A stretch of 64,000 bases of DNA from Durusdinium trenchii (lineage: Eukaryota > Sar > Dinophyceae > Suessiales > Symbiodiniaceae): NCBI GenBank assembly GCA_963970005.1, contig CAXAMN010023384.1:271817-335816 (forward strand). The letters are read 5' to 3'. The notes beneath the pieces are model-generated. The model saw only the letters and a list, made by a program, of their open reading frames with translations. It was not told the origin of the DNA and ran no database searches. This document shows, piece by piece, positions 46,263-58,400 of this stretch. The translations under genes and the position numbers were made by a program. Numbering within the stretch: the first letter of the stretch is position 1; each line of letters begins with the position of its first letter.

Positions 46263-46660
46263 TATATTTTTATTTAATATATTTTAATTCAATATTAAAC
46301 AATATATATTATAATCTAAATTATACAATTTAAATTGTACAATTATATCTAAAAAATATAATTAAATATCATTCCAAATTAATATTTATTTATTAAAAAT
46401 ATCCAAAATATCCCCAAAAACCTAATTTTAAATCGGTCTATAAAAATAAATTAAGCATTCGATCGATAATAGAATATATATAAATCAAATATATATATAT
46501 ATATATTGATAATGAATATAACAATAATATATATATATATACATATTTTGAATCTGTGATTGTTAAGCCAACTTCTGGGCTGGTTTCATCGCAATTTTGG
46601 CCTTATGGTCAAATCGATGGGACAAAATGATATTTTTATAATCATATTTCTTGATGAAAT
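46263..46660. other. AT-rich block right of element 1
   Basis: About 300 bp of near-pure A/T (TATATA runs at 46,480-46,560) followed by mixed AT-rich sequence. No coding signal. Confidence 0.75.
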
Positions 46661-49490
46661 TTAGACATTACGGGGACGAAATGATAAGCTCGTTCAAAAA
46701 TGGACAGGTTAAAAGCAAGAGCACCGAAGCTCTGAGAGCCTGACAATTTTGAAGAACCAAAGTAGGTTCAAAAGGTAGCCAGAGACCTGCAGATCGTTCT
46801 TGTGGCAGTGAACATTTGTGGCACTTGCGACACAATGCATGCCTCATGTGGACGAAGATCATACTGTTGCTACGGGGCAACTCTGGTCGAACAAAGTAGA
46901 CCCTTCGCCAACTCAGCAAAGACCCAAGCAAGAGACATCCCCTGGATTTTGGATGCACAGAAGTTGAACCCAAAAAGCTTCTCATGAACCAAATCCAATG
47001 GAAAACCGATGCATGAAAAGAACCAATGCAGGTCAACAACCTCATCCAACTGCCAATGAAGGAGACCCAAGAGACACCTGCTGGAAGAAGCAACTGCCGA
47101 AGCCATGATTTCCCAGGCAGATTTCCAGCAAATAAACACAGTCGGGTCGACCCGTTCTTCGCTTCGAGCGCCCAGTTCTCCATAAGCGTACCATTCAGTA
47201 ACGGCAGTTACTCCGCCATCCACCTAGTAACTAGTAAAAGAAGCTGTGTACCTGGGAGTAGTCATTAGCTATCCTCACTTTCAAGATGCCATGATCGTCA
47301 TGAATCTGGGTCTCAAAATCTTCACTGATCGTGGCACAATGAGATGTAAAATGCCTCTCGTACAGCACCAAGCAAACAAGATGTGGGCACCAATTTATCG
47401 CCATGTTCTGGTCCAACAGCTTTTGACCCATCCGCACGTTGACTGAAAGAGCAAGAGTCGGCGGCTGCACTTGGTTGCTCCTTGAGTCTCAAAGAAACTG
47501 GTTAAAGCAATTAGCAATACCTCATATGAACCATTTGCTGCTCTCGACTGCTCAACCGCATTCTCCAGCCTGAATGCTCGTTAACATCTTGAAGATCTGT
47601 GGATGGATGTGGCTTCTGGCCTGCCGAACAAAGGCAAGACACCAGTGGCATATTTTTGGGTTTGGAGATTGTAGGCTCAATGGAAAGCATGTTTTAAGCG
47701 CAAAAACTCTCTTTCTCTCAGCTTCTCGGAAAGGATCGGCTGTCCAGCTGCTGTCCAGATGAGAGATTAATGGCTTCACGGGGTGTCTGACCTAGGTCAC
47801 GACAAATCTACAAAAAAATACACATATCTACAGTGTTATGTGATGTTAGTCATTGTGAGACAGAGCCTCAAACATTCCCAATCAATCGACACTGGACCTG
47901 TGTGGGCCAGCATATCTTCCATTATCTTCCCCTCCTTCCACGATTATCTTTCTGCAGTCCAAGGTGTTGCTGTGAGGAAGCTTATGTATTCATGGTGTTT
48001 TGCAGACTCAGATCCCAGCGCTGTTGATTGCAAATTGAGGATACACAATACAAACATGGCCGTATTTATGGTGATCTTGTGGGTGACCGATGCCCCACCT
48101 CCGCCCCTCCCGCGTCGGAGTCGGACGACCACGACAACCACCAGGAGTCCCTAGTAGCCTTCTTGTTCCTAGTAGTAAGGCCAAGAGCCCCTAGTAGCGT
48201 TCTTGTTCCTAATAGCGATGCCCTTTGTTACTAATAGCTATTTGCTCCCAGTAGCGATGCCAGGAGCCCCTAGTAGCTTCTTGCCTGCCAGAAGATGCGC
48301 ACCGCAAAGAAGAAGTTGCCCAGGCGGCTTACGGCAAAGGAGCCCAGAAGCGCCTGGGGTTCTTGCGCGATTCGCAGGGTTGGCTTGGGGTGAAGCAAGG
48401 AATACATGCATGTGTGGGGGTCCTTTGAGGATTCGGGAGGTTTGAGACGTGCAATAGGGAATGTACAGGAAGTGCAGGTTTCATAGAGTTTCAGGGATCC
48501 ATGCACATCCAGCATGGATCTCCGAGACCTCCTCTCTTAATCAAGCCAGAACCACCCGCCACGGTCGAATACTCAACCTAGAGGAATCTCCCATCCCATG
48601 TCACACTGAAAGCAAATCACCTGCCTGGGCCTTGGTTCCCAAAATCTTCACCAAACACCCGCCCAAGTCCCCGTGACCGTTCAAAACATTCAAAACCACG
48701 AGGCCAAGATCTGTCGTGGAGGATGGCTATTAGAACACCCATCACGTGGTATTCTTGAGATCCAGTTTCTTGGCATCTAGAGTCTATATCTAAGTTATTC
48801 ACTAACCAAATATTACGATATATAAACTGTACATATATATGTATATACATATATATATATACATATCATATCTCGCTCCCCCGTTTTCTACAGCAAGTTG
48901 CGAGGTTCATGGCTTGAAGGACACGTCCTGGGCTCTTCCTGAAGGACCCGCAGAGCGGTCGGTCACATGGGGGTCACATGGGTCGCTGGAAGAAGGAGGA
49001 TTCGTTGGTCTGATATGGTCTGATGGTCATAGACATACATGTTGATGGCTTTTCACCAAGAAAACCATAGGTGGTTGATAAATGTTGGTAGGGAGTGAGA
49101 ATATATATATATATAAATAACATGAAATCATAAAGTGAGATTAGTGGTTGCAGGTGACAAACCTGTTTTCTCAATGAATCTATGCTTACATTGATACATC
49201 TCACACTGGTAAAATCAAGCATTCCATTCACAAGAACAGGCACTGTGTTTGGACTCTATCGGAGTTCCTTTGTGATGGGGAAGTGGATGCCTTTTCGAGG
49301 CCATAGAGAGGTGAAAAGGATGCAAGATGCAAATGGATGCATCGATTGACTCCAAGCTAGTCTCTTGAAAAGAAGCACACAAGCAACGAAAAGGTCAATG
49401 CTAAGTTCAAAGAAAACTGTGATTCTTCTACTGCAGGCTCCTTCTCCGCAGAAGGTTGCTCAAGCGCAGGAAAATATTCGAGAACTCTGC
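46661..49490. other. interval without a clear gene
   Basis: Two overlapping minus-strand frames at 46,668-47,223 have no recognisable features and conflict with each other, so neither is called. A 40-bp tandem repeat lies at 48,142-48,285. Nothing else is supported. Confidence 0.5.
48142..48285. repeat. about 40-bp tandem repeat, CCCCTAGTAGC family
   Basis: Three to four units of GAGCCCCTAGTAGCGTTCTT GTTCCTAATAGCGATGCC type. One unit-length copy in opposite orientation lies at about 60,405-60,450 (CGCTACTAGGGGCTCCTG), so the family is dispersed. Confidence 0.8.
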
Positions 49491-49500
49491 AAAATAGGCA

Positions 49501-49690
49501 ATGCCTGACAGCTTGGCCACCGCTGTTCAAAAAGAACTCACAAGAGGGTTGCATCAACAACATATAAACACAGAAGTTCTGTCAATTGACGCTATCGCAG
49601 ATTTCCAAAGAAAGCTCTCCGCTGCGCTCTCGCATTGCCCAGAAACGACCTCCGAAGAACAGACCGCCCAAGATCACAAGTATGTACACT
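49501..49690 (+). CDS. possible first exon of gene D
   Basis: ATG at 49,501 opens a frame (MPDSLATAVQKELTRGLHQQ, then IDAIADFQRKLSAALSHCPE) to a good donor AA|GTATGT at about 49,680. It lies 300 bp upstream of the well-joined exons of gene D on the same strand. The linking exon was not found, so membership is inference. Confidence 0.35.
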
Positions 49691-49991
49691 CCATGCTGGG
49701 TGCAAATCCAAGAAATCAGCCAGGTACTCATGAGGAGTCAGTGACAGCATCTATCTCATCACTCCCTTTTACTCAACCTACCCCCCTCTATTCCCCACTA
49801 TAGTACTAACGTGATATGATCTTTAACGCAACACCCAATTGACTTCAATCGGTACTTCAATCTCCACATCTGCTGCTGGTCTATCGCTCTAACCCAAAAA
49901 CACATGCACTTGTTGGGGCTGTGCTCGAAACACCACTCCTTTGGATAAGGAACGAGTGAACGAACCACCCCGATACCTCACGATCTGTCAG

Positions 49992-51224
49992 TTGTTTGCG
50001 GCGTGAAACGCATCGATGGTGACCCCGCTGTCGGTCTCTTCAACTGGGTCACCCGGGCACAGCACCGAGCGCAAGGCAAGTGCTTCTGACGGGCTGGTCC
50101 GGAAGATGCACGGTGTGTTCGCACAGGTCTGGCGCGAGTGGTTCTTCAGCACGACAGCTTGGCGTCAAGGGTTCCAGATGGAACACCGGACCACCCCGCC
50201 TTTGACCGTTGGGCAGAACGTTTGAACGGCACAATGATGCACCATGATGCACCGTTTGAAGCGTTGCTCTACAAGGATATTCTTTCCACAATGTGTTCCT
50301 AGGTGCAGGAGTTCGCACTGGACGCGCTAAGCTCTATGCTTAGCCAAGTTCACCTTAAGGATCCTTAAGGATATTGGCCAAAGACACTCGGCCACAGTAA
50401 GAAAGCAACCAAGAAGCGGGTCTGGACAACATCTTCCTGTCCCTGCTGGTTGCCGTGTTAAGAATAGATTAATAGATATAGTTTTTGAGCTGGGAAACTC
50501 GTTCTCAGGAACTGAGCAGTGGCACACACAATTTCCCAGAAACAGCTCTCCACCACCTGAGACCTAGGACCCCATAACAGTGGCAACCATTTGGTCATCC
50601 CCTCGATTCTTTCATCTCCTGGAGGTGGTTATTGCTGTCTTTTCCAAGACCAAGGGCCCCACCTCCTAGGAGTTGCACGGCTGAAATTACGTGCAACAAG
50701 ACACTTTAGATTGGAGAATCATCCGTTGGATGCTCACATCACACGCCGCAAGTACAAACTACGAAGGCGGTGATGCCATGGCAGCCAAACGGATCCCGGC
50801 TTTGCAAAATGAGCACGATCTATAGTGGAGTTGTTCTAAATGCCTGCAGATTACTGCATTCTCATAATCTTCATAAGCCAAAAACACTTTCCCAGGTGGA
50901 CCAGGAGTCGTTTTCATTCAATGGCGATGTTGGACCCCAGACGGCAGCTTGGACAAAGGTGCGCATGATGCACCACCTAAAAGACTAGCTCCCTTGCTGG
51001 ACCACTGGCACTACCCCGGAAGGTTGTTTCTAAGCATCTCCTGGTCTAAGGCCGATGATCTCTGATTATCTGATTGCCAAAAGGCTCTTTTCAACGCAGC
51101 TGTGCTGGGGCAACCTGCACTTCCTGCGCTTCTTGACTGGGATTTTGTTGGCCTGAATACTGTTTCCGATCTTCAAGCAGTGCTCGCTCTGCACGGTTCA
51201 GAATGGCCACTTCTCTGTTGGTGA
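49992..51224 (+). CDS. gene D, multi-exon (unrecognised protein)
   Basis: Exons joined by phase: 49,992-50,075, 50,127-50,245, 50,303-50,347, 50,896-50,958 and 51,084-51,224 (TGA). Introns: 50,076-50,126 (GC...AG, 51 nt), 50,246-50,302 (GA...AG, 57 nt), then GT introns. The joined frame reads KRIDGDPAVGLFNWVTRAQH, LQHDSLASRVPDGTPDHPAF, EFALDALSSMLSQ, NGDVGPQTAAWTK and LLDWDFVGLNTVSDLQAVLA. I do not recognise a family. Exons may be missing between 50,348 and 50,895. The 5' end is open. The tiny GC and GA introns match those of tubulin and the methyltransferase, which supports the model. Confidence 0.6.
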
Positions 51225-53834
51225 CACGCCTGAATTGGCTGAAATTGAACAACCTTTGAACAAATTGAAATTAGCAAACACTCAGTGGACAAAGAGGGTC
51301 TGGGTATTCATTCTTCTTTCCATTAAACACCTGACAAACTACAGTACTCAGTATTTTTGTTTTTGCAGCTAAAAACACCATAAGTTTGACAATGTTTTTT
51401 CTGAGGAAAAACCACACATCCACACACATTCGGCGACACCTCCCACCTTCGTCCGCCAAACGGAACATGTGCACAGAATGCAAAAAACGCCTGGATGATG
51501 TGGTGGATCAACCGACCTGCCCACATGGAGGGCAGGTTCCGGGTGAGGCCGCCGAAGGCAATCAGCAAGACATCCTCGGCGGGATATTGTCGTAGTTGGT
51601 CGGCAGGGTTTGATCACGAGACAAACATGGCGGAAAAATGGCGAAGATGGTCCGAGACAAAAGATGGTGCGTGTGATTTGGGGAGCCTAACAACGACCCC
51701 CAAAGACTCCATGGAAGGAGATGTATGGTATTAGCACAATATTCATTGGGATGGCTTCAGGTGTGGTGAACTCGGAGGTGCGGGATGTGATCATGAACCC
51801 CATTCCAACACCACCGGATGGCTGAGCCTTGCAGTCCATGTTCCACGTAGTTTCCAAGAGCACACCAGTGAGCGCACCATGTTCTAAAGCCCAAATGACG
51901 AAGTCGATTCACTGTGACAACCGCCACTCAGCTGCGGTTGGTGCTTTTGCTGCGGTTTGATCAGCGTGATCAGGCAGAACCGCTGTGATAAAGCAAAATC
52001 ATGCAAAGAACCACCCAACAAGATTCTGAAAAACATCAGCCCTTTCCACATCCTAGTCTTTTCAGGGTTCTCTTACCCAACCAGGTGACCCAATAGTTTA
52101 CCCAAACACTCTTCCAAGCTTAGCTTCCCAGTGAGTCTACCCCCACGCCTCCAGACGCCCCCGACAGCAAAGAAGTAGCCCAAAGAATGGCAAAACATCC
52201 GCACCACAGGACCACGCCCTCGCCTAAGCAGCACAAGGACCACACAGCATTAGGACCAGTATGGCTCCAACACGGCACCAGATCTAAGAAGGGATAGGAC
52301 AGATATAGGAAACTGGGAAGACATGGGGCGGGAGTTGTCTATGTGAAATGAAAACCAAATGTTTAGAGGATGTCAAACGATTGCATCAGTGGTTCTTGTT
52401 GGAAGGGGTCATTCACCAAGTCATCTTGGAGCTCCGAGACGATCCCTGACATCTTCTGGGCTGAGATCCCTGACCAAATCATGCTCAGATTTGTGGCTGA
52501 GATCCCCAATCCCTGCATTTTCCGCCTCTTGACCAACAACATTCATCTTCGAGTTCCCACCACCAAACACCAGCCAAACCGACCCAAAACCGCAAACCCC
52601 CAAACCCCCATAGTCCAACTACCGCAGTGGCTCAGTAGCCATTTTTCCATCCATTTAGACCAGTCCTTCTGAGCGCTTTGCACTTCAACCGATCCTCTGA
52701 GCTTCTGGGCGCCAAGTGCCGAGGGAGCGCCACTGTGTGTTCGGCATGTCGCCTGGGGCGCCGAGTCAGCGAAGCGCGAAGGCTGTTGGATGATGCCATG
52801 CGAAATGAACACTGGTGTGATCCTGAAATCACCAGATTTAAAAGACTGTTGATATACATATTCCCATCAAAACAGCTCGCTGCAAGCCAGCGAACATGAA
52901 TCAAACTATATCTACTCTCAAAATTTGTCTGAAACACTGAAACACTCAAGAAAATCACTGAACCCCAAAAAGGAGTCCCACCCCCACTGTCCCACCCGAC
53001 TTGGACTGTCCCTGTAGACCGGATCGGACATGGGCCCTGGTTGGGCAGCAGCCGAGGTGCTCCAAGGAAGCGATGCCGGAAATGGCCACCTCGACGAGGA
53101 GACACGACTCACCAGTGGAGAGACTGTCTTGTGGGCAAAGATCAAATCCATTCACGAAAGGTGGAGCTTGCTCACTCCCAAAATTATATATTTTGGATTA
53201 ACATTAATATAATATCTAAATATTGGTACACTTGCGCATTGCGCGAGAGATCATCTCTCAAAAGCTTCCTATGGTCACGACCACTTTTTCCGACCGCTTT
53301 TTGCCCGTTTTCCCGACAGACGCAGTGACTAGTCACATCGCGCATTGCGCTGCGCTGTCTAGGGCTCTTTGAGAGTGAGCACTCTCCAGCAGCTTCCTTT
53401 GGCAGTGAGAACTCTCCAGCTTCCTTTCTCCACCATCTTTGTAATGTGTATTAAAAAAAAAAAAACTCCTTTTTCATGTCCAGCTTGAACTTGGGTTATT
53501 GAACACGTGATGCCTAGGCACCGCAGCGCACAATTGAATGAAGCAGCAATGTTGCAGTAGCCCTGCTGTCTCTATGCGAAATGACTCTATGAACGGCATG
53601 GGCGGACAGGGCGACCAATCTCTGGCTCTCCGCTCCATTCGTTCGATCGGTGCCCAGCAAACCGGTTGGTCTGGCATTGGACATTGGTCTGTGAACATGA
53701 TGCAATGTCTTCATGTCGGCTTAGGGGTCAGAACTTCGGCACAGGGGAAGCTAGTCCGATCCTTCCAAGCTGTCAATGCCCATCTCTGAGAAAGTGGACA
53801 TTCACAGTACCTCTGAATAAACAAATTTGTACCA
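51225..53834. other. interval with only exon-like fragments
   Basis: No gene could be assembled. A plus-strand fragment at about 52,700-52,810 (CSACRLGRRVSEARRLLDDA) resembles a single pentatricopeptide-type helix pair. Another at about 53,040-53,190 (AEVLQGSDAGNGHLDEETRL) is open but isolated. The stretch 51,300-51,720 is open on both strands without a decisive reading. Confidence 0.4.
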
Positions 53835-53922
53835 GAACCTTCAATGTGATCTCTTTGAAGTATCTAAGTGGCCTTTTACGGGCCTAAGTGCGGGATATCA
53901 AGTTCCGTCACTTTGAAGGTCC
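53835..53922. mobile_element. MITE-like foldback element, copy 2
   Basis: 88 bp, collinear with 31,906-31,992 (about 85 percent identical by eye). It shares CTAAGTGGCCTTTTAC and the right end GTCACTTTGAAGGTCC. The left inverted repeat has about three changes (GAACCTTCAATGTGATC). Confidence 0.8.
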
Positions 53923-54759
53923 TTGTATACACCCAGAATACTACGCCTCTTTCCACACTCAAAATGATCTCTCTTCCCAACTCTCCCCTCTTCACCCGAT
54001 TGCACCCTGTCTATCGCCTTGGAGGTGTACGCAGAATGCATGAGGTCCACGACATCCTCCGCAAAGTTGCTGTCTCCTAGCGCGGATTGGATTCCTGGAA
54101 GCGGATTTGGGATTGCCTGGGATTCAGAACAGTTTCTCAGTGAACAAGGAGTGGATTTGGTCTCACCCAACGAGGCGGTGGGTTGATCCTTGTTTAGAGA
54201 GAGAGAGAGACAGAAAGAGATGAATTCAAGAGAGCCAAAGGAATGCTGAAGTATAATACAGCATGTTTATGTTGTATTAAACATATTTTGCTGATTCATT
54301 AGGGAGTCACAAAAACCTGGGCAACGATGTTGACACTCATCAAGGCCTGCCAAGACGAATCTGCATCCTGCATCAAAACACTCTATTCCCAGTTTCCCAG
54401 TGAGGCAAGCAACCACTTGCACCATGCGTTAAAAAGAATTCATTTTGCATACCGTCCCCGAACGCGAGGTTCCCAGTTCCCCAATTCACGGGCTACTTGA
54501 GCCAGCCAACTGAGATCTGTGGACGCTTCGTCTGCCGATGCATGGCTTCTACAATGGCTCCCAGATAGAGACGTTCCCCGGCCATTGGCCCGAAAAATGA
54601 GCCATTTGAACAAGTCACGGAGGTGTTGAATTTTTGAAGCAAATCTGTGCCACTCCGATTTGTGGATTGAGCATCTAGTTTCTCAAGAGTTCTAAATCAT
54701 ACCAGCAATTCATGCCTCAGTTGATGTTGCCCCTGTCGTTGCATCTTGATCTCAAACTT

Positions 54760-55469
54760 GTGTAATTATTCGCAATGCAGAACGCCTGGTTTCCGGCACA
54801 AAGGTTGCACCAATCCAAAGCTCCCTCTCTGAAAACGCATGAACATGGAGTGTGCTTGGCGCTGGGCGGATTGAGTTGAGTTTTTGAGCCCTCTCGAGCG
54901 AATCTCTGGAGCACATACACTCTTTAAAGTCATCTAAAGTAGAAAACCACGGGGGATCGAGGTCTTCAACAGGTCTCACACAGCCCTGCGGCGACCCGTC
55001 CGGCCTTGTGCAAAGGTGTCAGCGGCGCCGTAGCTAACGATGGCCGCCCCCTTGGTCTCATCCGAACGACCCGGGAGGACGACCAGTCGCGTATCTTTTG
55101 GTAATTTTTAATATAGGTCTCTTGTTTGGAATTCATGGACAATTTGCAGTGTAAAAGTAAAGGGCAACAAACAACGATTTGGGGAGTCCCCAGCATATTT
55201 GAGGGGAAAAGAGTGGTACCCCAAAGCCATTGGTGGAGCAAATCGACCTGTGGGTTCATCAAATACTGCATGTTCGACACCTCCGTGTCCTCCGATTCAA
55301 CCTTCGTGTCATCCATCCAGACCTTCGAGGCTCTCCACTCAACGATCTCCACGACTGAATGCTCCCCTGAGCTAAAGACCATTCCTGCTGCGATGGCTTT
55401 GAACTTGGGCACGGGCTCCTGCGACCGGAACGGATGGGCGACCAGATCGGCCGATGTGATGTGCCACGG
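54760..55469 (-). CDS. minus-strand exons of an unrecognised gene
   Basis: Exon 55,469-55,248 follows CATCTTCTTCAG and ends CAG|GTCGAT. It encodes HITSADLVAHPFRSQEPVPK and GMVFSSGEHSVVEIVEWRAS. A second block at about 55,094-55,015 follows TACCAAAAG and reads LPGRSDETKGAAIVSYGAAD in one frame. A third block, 54,975-54,763, reads DPPWFSTLDDFKECMCSRDS and SERELWIGATFVPETRRSAL. The YGAADT motif occurs in GH130 glycoside phosphorylases, but nothing else supports that family. Phases between blocks do not join cleanly, so exons are missing or the gene is decayed. Confidence 0.35.
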
Positions 55470-58400
55470 CTGAAGAAGATGCAAATCAAATCCAGGAAAG
55501 TGGGATTTCGACACATGACATGTCCAAAATCCCAAACATGTATATATAGAACATCGATTATTGAATTTTTGAATGCTATCCTATCCTCAAAGTGAAATTT
55601 CACCCATCTGACAAGGAAACTTGTCGCCATTATTGATGCTGTTCGAGTGTGGCAGGCAAAGTTATACAGTACCGTGAGTGCACATCAAAAGATAGACACA
55701 CCGTGGATTTCCTTGAGTTGCAACACTTCAGGTAAACTTGAGGTCCCAAAATTGGATTCAGCCAATCTCTCTGTGTAAACTAGGGTCGGGCTTAGATGCT
55801 TTGGGCCCGAACCTGGAGTTGTCCTTTTGTATGCGTTGGTAAAGTCGGACGGGCGACCCCTCAGCCCACCGGTGGAAAGGACCCAATTGAGATGCAAGAC
55901 CCCCTTTGGAGGTGGTGTTCGCTCATGGGGGAGGCAGTTCTTCTCCACTCGCAGTACATGAAGTTGACAAAGCCAATACAGTACTTGAGTACATGAAGTT
56001 CTTCTTCTCCTCTGGGCAGTGGACATGTTCTTCTTCTCCAAATATTTGCAGGACATCCTCCAGTTTAGTTATCTACTATGTGTTTCTTCTTCTCCTCTGA
56101 TCCTCTGCCCCCTCCCGCTGAGGCTCAGCTCCTCATCGTCGGACTCCTCTCACTGCGGAGTGATGGAGTGTATCCGTTCAATTGTATACTAGGAAAAGCA
56201 GCAACCCCTTGACCGGCAATCATTTGATCTCTAATACCCCTGCAGGAACCTTACTTATAAGTGGCCTTGGGTGAAACGTCTACCACTTATCGACGGCCAA
56301 GGTTGACTCTCACTAGCCAAATAGAACCAATTCTGGCCCCCTCGACATCAGTGTCTACAAAGGTACCACCATCTTTGCTGGGCAAAGCGGCGGCGACAGT
56401 ATGATCTAGGGGGCCTTTCATGCTATCCATCAAAGGCATGTCCTGGTCTTCCGAAGGCGTTACCATGCATCTGCGAAGAATAGAGTCTTCCGAAGGGCCA
56501 CCACTACAGTCTATGTAGCAAGAAGGCTTCGAGCTTGGACCTGTCCAAGCTCAAGTCACTGCTAAAAGCTGGTTTCCTCCCCATAGGATATACAAGGCGG
56601 AGCGTCCAGTCATGGCCAGCAGCTCTTCTACAAGGTGGGGCTTGTTCTATTTGAATGGAAGGCCATCTTCCTGTACATCTTACTGCTTCCGAGGTCTAAT
56701 CTCCTTGTGCGGTGGGAGTGAAGCAGGGCCACTAGGGCACTCACACAGAGCCTGGGAATCTTGCGGGCCTACACTCACAAGGAAGGTATAAGGACAACAT
56801 GCCTCGGATCGAGGAAAATGGTGTTGAGGGGTCCCATCTTCATGTTTGTCTGCGGGAAAGTACCATAGAGTAACCACACCAATCATGAAGATGGAACTAA
56901 ACTCCGTCCCCAACTTCACATCTATGGTAGGAGTACCACACCCATCTTCCATTTGGCACCTCCTATTCTTCTTCCTGCCTGTGGTGCGAAGTGGTTCGGA
57001 TGATCTCAGGCCTGTCCATTGGAGGCCTTTTCCTGATCCTCTTGGCTCTTGCCTGAGACGCAAAGACACCCGGAGGATCACTACACTGCAGGACAAGGTG
57101 GCACAGCTTCGGCAATAGTAGCTGAAAAACATGCTTTGACTGCACTCCGGGGTGTAGCATTTATTGTGTAGCATGGTGCACATGTCCTTCTTCAACCAAC
57201 CTCCGCGTCAATTTTGTAGCCTTCCTCAACTTGTGTATCGCGAAAAAAAGCTCACTCATCCTCCCAGCCTGAAGTTCGCACCCAGCCAGTCATGGGATCT
57301 CGGGACTTTCTGCTAGTCTGTGAGTAGAGACCACTCCCCCCATGAGGAGTATGGATTCTATCTATTGGACCCTACATGTGAGTCTACATTCGATCCATCT
57401 ACAACATCTTGCCCATTGTCTCCATGGTCCATCCGACTAGCTCTCCACAGCCAATTGGCTGCCTCGAACAAATCCGTCGGAGAGAAGATCCGCCGCGTCG
57501 GTCGTCCGAGAGAAGATCAGCAATAGATTCCTGCGGAAACACATCCGATATTCCTTTCCCTGTGCCTTGACCAACACATGACCAGCACACACAATACACT
57601 GTCACCAACATCAACCAACCAATACGGCCCAGAGAGTCTGAACAAAGCTTTTGTAAACTAATGACCACCACTCCCAGCCTTCGAACTGGTCAGGCTGTGG
57701 AGATGCTTCACCTTCTCATGCCTTTTCAACGTTTCGCTGTGTCAGCCAAGCCCAACTTTTCGCTCTGATAAGTGAATAAAAACGCCCGAACGGCAAAAGA
57801 CCATCGCCCCTCACTGCATTCGAGTGGGGCGAACATGAAAAGCGTGAAACTGGATGTACAGAAGTCCCAGTCGGTTGCCTGGGTAAACCCAAGGCTTGGT
57901 TCCGACATCTTGTCAGGAACGCAGAATCACCCAACTTGCACCCTCCAAAAGCCATCCAAAGACCTACTGTAGGTTCTACATTACTGAAGCACTCACAGTA
58001 CGTAGATTTGAAGCTTCACCAGACATTCCACCTCATTCCACCGAGCAAATTTGACCACCTCGGTTCTTTTCATATGAATGTGCTCAGAGTCTTCCAAGGC
58101 TCAGAATCACCCCAAATCAGATTGGATTTAAACAAGGATGAGGCCTGTCTTGTTTCTCTCACGTAGCTGGTTTGGGTCAGCAAGTTGGGCCGAGCTGCCC
58201 TTTTTGACCGATGAGACCCCAGTGGATCTGAAGATGATTGGTCTGGATCTCTTGTGGAGGACTGGGCGCCGCATTGTCAGAAGTGCTGGACTGCAGGACT
58301 AAACGATTTCCGAGACATTTTTAGTGGGCAACTCTTCCTTCTACATCCTTCTACCAAACAGTGTCTTGATGGCTGTTGGGGGCTAATATGAGGACAGACC

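Noticed and set aside
46668..47223. Two overlapping minus-strand frames (171 and 117 codons)
   Set aside because: They conflict in frame, have no recognisable motif and no splice support.
48142..48285. CRISPR-like array
   Set aside because: Units are adjacent and degenerate with no unique spacers, in a eukaryotic context.
52678..52899. Pentatricopeptide-repeat gene
   Set aside because: Only one weak motif is visible (ACRLGRRVSEARRLLDDAM) and the opposite strand is also open.
56680..57195. 171-codon minus-strand frame
   Set aside because: Cys/Ser/Arg-rich without motif, and the plus strand is open over much of the same stretch.
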